From the NCBI GenBank assembly GCA_030619615.1, contig JAUXBC010000033.1, forward strand, positions 1 through 7,998: DNA of 7,998 nt, given 5' to 3'. Below are positions 6,054-7,998 of this stretch, one piece after another; the stretch's first letter is position 1, and each line of letters opens with the position of its first letter. The notes under the pieces were generated by a model. The model worked only from the letters and a program-made list of their open reading frames with translations. It was not told the origin of the DNA and ran no database searches. The stretch is from Dehalococcoidia bacterium (lineage in GTDB: Bacteria; Chloroflexota; Dehalococcoidia; E44-bin15). A program made the translations under genes and the position numbers.

Positions 6054-6058
6054 ACCAT

Positions 6059-6087
6059 AGTATAGCACAACAAGGGGCATGATGCAA
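6059..6087 (-). promoter_or_regulatory. Extended -10 promoter of the nusA operon
   Basis: On the leftward strand TGC-TATACT (extended -10; hexamer 6064-6059, five of six matches) is preceded at a 17-bp spacing by TTGCAT (6087-6082), which keeps the TTG of a -35. The TG of the extended -10 compensates for the partial -35. Transcription would begin near 6052, giving a leader of about 125 nt before ATG 5927 that contains the 6026-6053 repeats and the terminator hairpin. It is the only good promoter match found between proS and nusA. Confidence 0.55.
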
Positions 6088-6103
6088 CCCTTTGGGGGGG
6101 TTG
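6085..6103 (-). repeat. Hairpin directly after the proS stop codon
   Basis: Read leftward immediately after the proS TAA, CAACCC (6103-6098), loop CCCCAAA and GGGTTG (6090-6085) form a 6-bp inverted repeat that includes a run of seven C residues. No T run follows, so it is not a standard terminator. It could stabilise the 3' end of proS mRNA. An alternative pairing of AAGGG (6092-6088) with CCCTT (6076-6072), followed by TTGTTGT, is a slightly more terminator-like option but still weak. It overlaps the -35 region of the nusA promoter. Confidence 0.35.
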
Positions 6104-7801
6104 TTACAGGGCGAAAAAAGCCTTTAGCCTCTTTGCCGCCCCTTCAAGAGGAATAATCTCTGCCTCTTTCTCCCCTCTCCGCTTCCACTCCACGCTTTGA
6201 GATTTAATGGTTCTTGGGCTGAGGATGAGTCTCAGGGGCATTCCCAGAAGATCGGCATCGTTAAGCTTTACCCCGGGCGATTCGATGCGGTCGTCGAAAA
6301 GCACCTCGAGGCCCTCTTGCTCAAGATCGAGATAGAGCCTCTCCGCGGCGGAGGCTACCTCTGGCTTATCCATCGATAGAGGGCAGAGGTGGACCTGATA
6401 GGGGGCGATGGGAAGGGGCCAGATGATGCCCTTTTCATCATGGTTCTGCTCGATGGCGGCGGCGAGGAGGCGCCCGATGCCGATGCCATAGCATCCCATA
6501 AAGATGGGGTGCTCCACGCCATCGCGGTCGATGAAGGTAGCATCCAGCCTCTCGCTGAAGAAGGTGCCCAGTTTGAAGACATGCCCCGCCTCGATGCCTC
6601 GCGTCGAGAGTAGCTTTGAGCCGCACCTGGGGCATCCCTCGCCTGCCTGGGCGATGGCTATATCCACCAAAAGATCGACGGCGAAATCTCGGGGGTGGTT
6701 GACGTTCTTGACGTGGGCATCGGGCTTATTGGCTCCGGCGACGAAGTTCACCCCCAGGGTTATCGAGGGGTCGGCAACCCTCTTAATCCCGCCGATGCCC
6801 AGTGGGGAGGCTGATCCTGCCACCAATCCTGCCTCCCTTACCTCCTCGTCGCTGGCGAGGCGAAGGTCGTGACATTTTAGGGCGTTCTTCAGCTTCACCT
6901 CGTTCACCTCAAGGTCGCCCCTGATGGCGACAAAGATCAGCTCGCCATCGGCGGCGTAGAACACTGCCTTGAGGGTCTTGCTCTTGGGGATGCCGAGGAA
7001 ATTCGCCAGCTCCTCGATGGTCTTCACCCCAGGAGTAGCCACCTCCTCTAGAGGGAGTGCCTCCTCTTCTTCGCCGGGCAATTTCATGCTCTCAGCCCTC
7101 TCTGCATTTGCCGAGTAGTCGCATTTGGAGCAGTGTATGACCTGCTCCTCGCCGCTTTCGGCGATGACCATGAATTCATGGGACTCTTTGCCCCCGATGG
7201 CTCCGCTATCCGCTTCCACCACCACCGAAGGGAGCCCGCAGCGCTCGTAGATTCTCTTGTAGGCCCCGATCACCTTTTGGTAGGTGGTATTTACTGCCTC
7301 CTCATCGGTGTCAAAGCTATAGAGGTCCTTCATGGTGAACTCGCGGACTCGCATCAGGCCGCCACGGGGACGGGCCTCATCGCGGAACTTGGTCTGAATC
7401 TGATACAAAAGTAAAGGGAGGTCTCGATAGCTCTGCACGTTGCGGCGAACGAGCTCGGTGATCACCTCCTCGTGGGTGGGTGCCAGCACCAGCTTTCGAT
7501 CGCGGCGGTCGCTCAGGGTGAACAGGCTCTGGCCAAAGGCGACGTCGCGCTCCGTCTGCTCCCAGAGCTCCAGGGGCTGGAGCACGGGCATCATCAGCTC
7601 CTGCCCCCCGATGGCGTCCATCTCCTCGCGGATGATGTTCTCGATCTTCCTTAGCGCCCGCCAGCCAAGGGGGAGATAGCTATAGATTCCCGCCGCCACA
7701 GGGTGGATCATGCCCGCCTTGAGCAGCAGTTGATGGCTGATATTCTCCGCCTCCGACGGCGTCTGGCGCAACGTCTTACCGAAAAGCTTTGACAGTCTCA
7801 T
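6104..7801 (-). CDS. proS: Prolyl-tRNA synthetase, bacterial type with inserted editing domain
   Basis: This 565-residue class II aminoacyl-tRNA synthetase charges tRNA-Pro. The opening MRLSKLFGKTLRQTPSEAE and the catalytic segments are typical: motif 1 region MMPVLQPLELW (70-80), THEE (109-112), motif 2 FRDEARPRGGLMRVREF (139-155) and motif 3 GCYGIGIGR (436-444). Between motifs 2 and 3 lies the YbaK-like editing insertion (~225-400), which in this family hydrolyses mischarged Ala-tRNA-Pro, so this is the long bacterial ProS form. Two CxxC pairs flank the insertion (CSKC 224-227 and CPRC 390-393) and may bind zinc. The C-terminal ~100 residues (from IAPYQVHLCP, 465) are the anticodon-binding domain. 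The length is normal. ATG 7801 has a usable AAGGTGG site about 10 nt upstream. It precedes nusA in the same direction; proS near the nusA-infB cluster is also seen in Firmicutes. Confidence 0.98.
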   Translation of the reverse strand: MRLSKLFGKTLRQTPSEAENISHQLLLKAGMIHPVAAGIYSYLPLGWRALRKIENIIREEMDAIGGQELMMPVLQPLELWEQTERDVAFGQSLFTLSDRRDRKLVLAPTHEEVITELVRRNVQSYRDLPLLLYQIQTKFRDEARPRGGLMRVREFTMKDLYSFDTDEEAVNTTYQKVIGAYKRIYERCGLPSVVVEADSGAIGGKESHEFMVIAESGEEQVIHCSKCDYSANAERAESMKLPGEEEEALPLEEVATPGVKTIEELANFLGIPKSKTLKAVFYAADGELIFVAIRGDLEVNEVKLKNALKCHDLRLASDEEVREAGLVAGSASPLGIGGIKRVADPSITLGVNFVAGANKPDAHVKNVNHPRDFAVDLLVDIAIAQAGEGCPRCGSKLLSTRGIEAGHVFKLGTFFSERLDATFIDRDGVEHPIFMGCYGIGIGRLLAAAIEQNHDEKGIIWPLPIAPYQVHLCPLSMDKPEVASAAERLYLDLEQEGLEVLFDDRIESPGVKLNDADLLGMPLRLILSPRTIKSQSVEWKRRGEKEAEIIPLEGAAKRLKAFFAL

Positions 7802-7804
7802 AAT

Positions 7805-7984
7805 CTACACCCACCTTGCAGAAGTTTCTGTTGAAATTGTTTTCCACGTGGTCTTGCCAGTATCCTCCCAAACTAGGCCGATTTTGTAGCTCTTTTGGCT
7901 AAGCCGTGTTGCTATTTGTGTCGCTTTATCTCTCTCCTGCGTATCTTGAATGTTCGGAAGTGCTTTATAAGTAGGGTGCGGCAT
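7805..7984 (-). CDS. Possible small or partial gene upstream of proS, unidentified
   Basis: A leftward frame is open from the right window edge through an ATG at 7984 to a TAG at 7805-7807, four bases before the proS ATG. From that ATG it would encode 59 residues, beginning MPHPTYKALPNIQDTQERDK and ending in TSARWV. It is rich in Thr, Lys and Gln, with three Trp in the last half. No ribosome binding site lies before the ATG, and the frame continues upstream to the edge, so it may equally be the C-terminus of a longer gene. I recognise no family, and GC at third codon positions (about 46% by my count) seems lower than in the neighbouring genes. The close spacing to proS would fit co-transcription. 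It may also be a chance open frame. Confidence 0.3.
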   Translation of the reverse strand: MPHPTYKALPNIQDTQERDKATQIATRLSQKSYKIGLVWEDTGKTTWKTISTETSARWV

Positions 7985-7998
7985 ACTGGTAGATGCAA

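Noticed and set aside
6094..6100. Run of seven G residues as a possible repeat or slippage site
   Set aside because: It is a single non-coding homopolymer just after proS and is better explained as part of the small hairpin there.
7970..7998. tRNA-like 5' end on the plus strand (GCAT...CTGGTAGATGC resembling a D-arm)
   Set aside because: Position 8/9 bases and the D-stem do not fit any good tRNA register, and the candidate runs off the window, so it cannot be supported.

Overview
The window looks like a bacterial chromosome segment of moderate-to-high GC carrying core information-processing genes. The gene content and the order nusA-ylxR-infB-rbfA-truB are typical of Gram-positive bacteria and Chloroflexota. 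A 47-residue DUF5679-type zinc ribbon, an archaeal/actinobacterial-type inositol-phosphate synthase and a short-N-terminus IF2 together make a Chloroflexota (Dehalococcoidia-like) source plausible. That placement is inference from memory of families, not a computed result.

Layout, left to right. Bases 1-77 hold the first 25 codons of a leftward inositol-3-phosphate synthase gene, cut by the window edge. A 44-bp divergent gap separates it from a rightward PHP-domain metallophosphoesterase (122-781). Everything else runs leftward. Reading in the direction of transcription: a possible short unidentified reading frame at the right edge (7805-7984); proS (7801-6104); a 160-180 bp regulatory gap with a promoter and an intrinsic terminator hairpin; nusA (5927-4488); ylxR/rnpM (4467-4168); infB (4151-2310); rbfA (2307-1936); truB (1939-1022); and a small DUF5679 zinc-ribbon gene (968-825) with its own strong promoter. 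The last gene converges on the PHP gene across 43 bp.

How the genes work together. NusA controls transcription pausing and termination. YlxR/RnpM is a small RNA-binding protein, IF2 starts translation, RbfA matures the 30S subunit and TruB makes tRNA pseudouridine 55, so the operon couples transcription to ribosome and tRNA maturation. ProS charges tRNA-Pro. The gene spacing (gaps of 20, 16 and 2 nt, then a 4-nt overlap) supports one transcript from nusA to truB. rimP, which usually precedes nusA, is absent here.

The points most worth a second look are the nusA leader (extended -10 promoter, intrinsic terminator immediately before the ribosome binding site, and a 17-codon frame running through the hairpin to a TGATG junction), the small zinc-ribbon gene whose -35 box contains the truB stop codon, and the unidentified frame at the right edge. 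No mobile element, CRISPR array, rRNA or convincing tRNA was seen. I did not find a clearly novel multi-gene system here; most of the window is conserved housekeeping.
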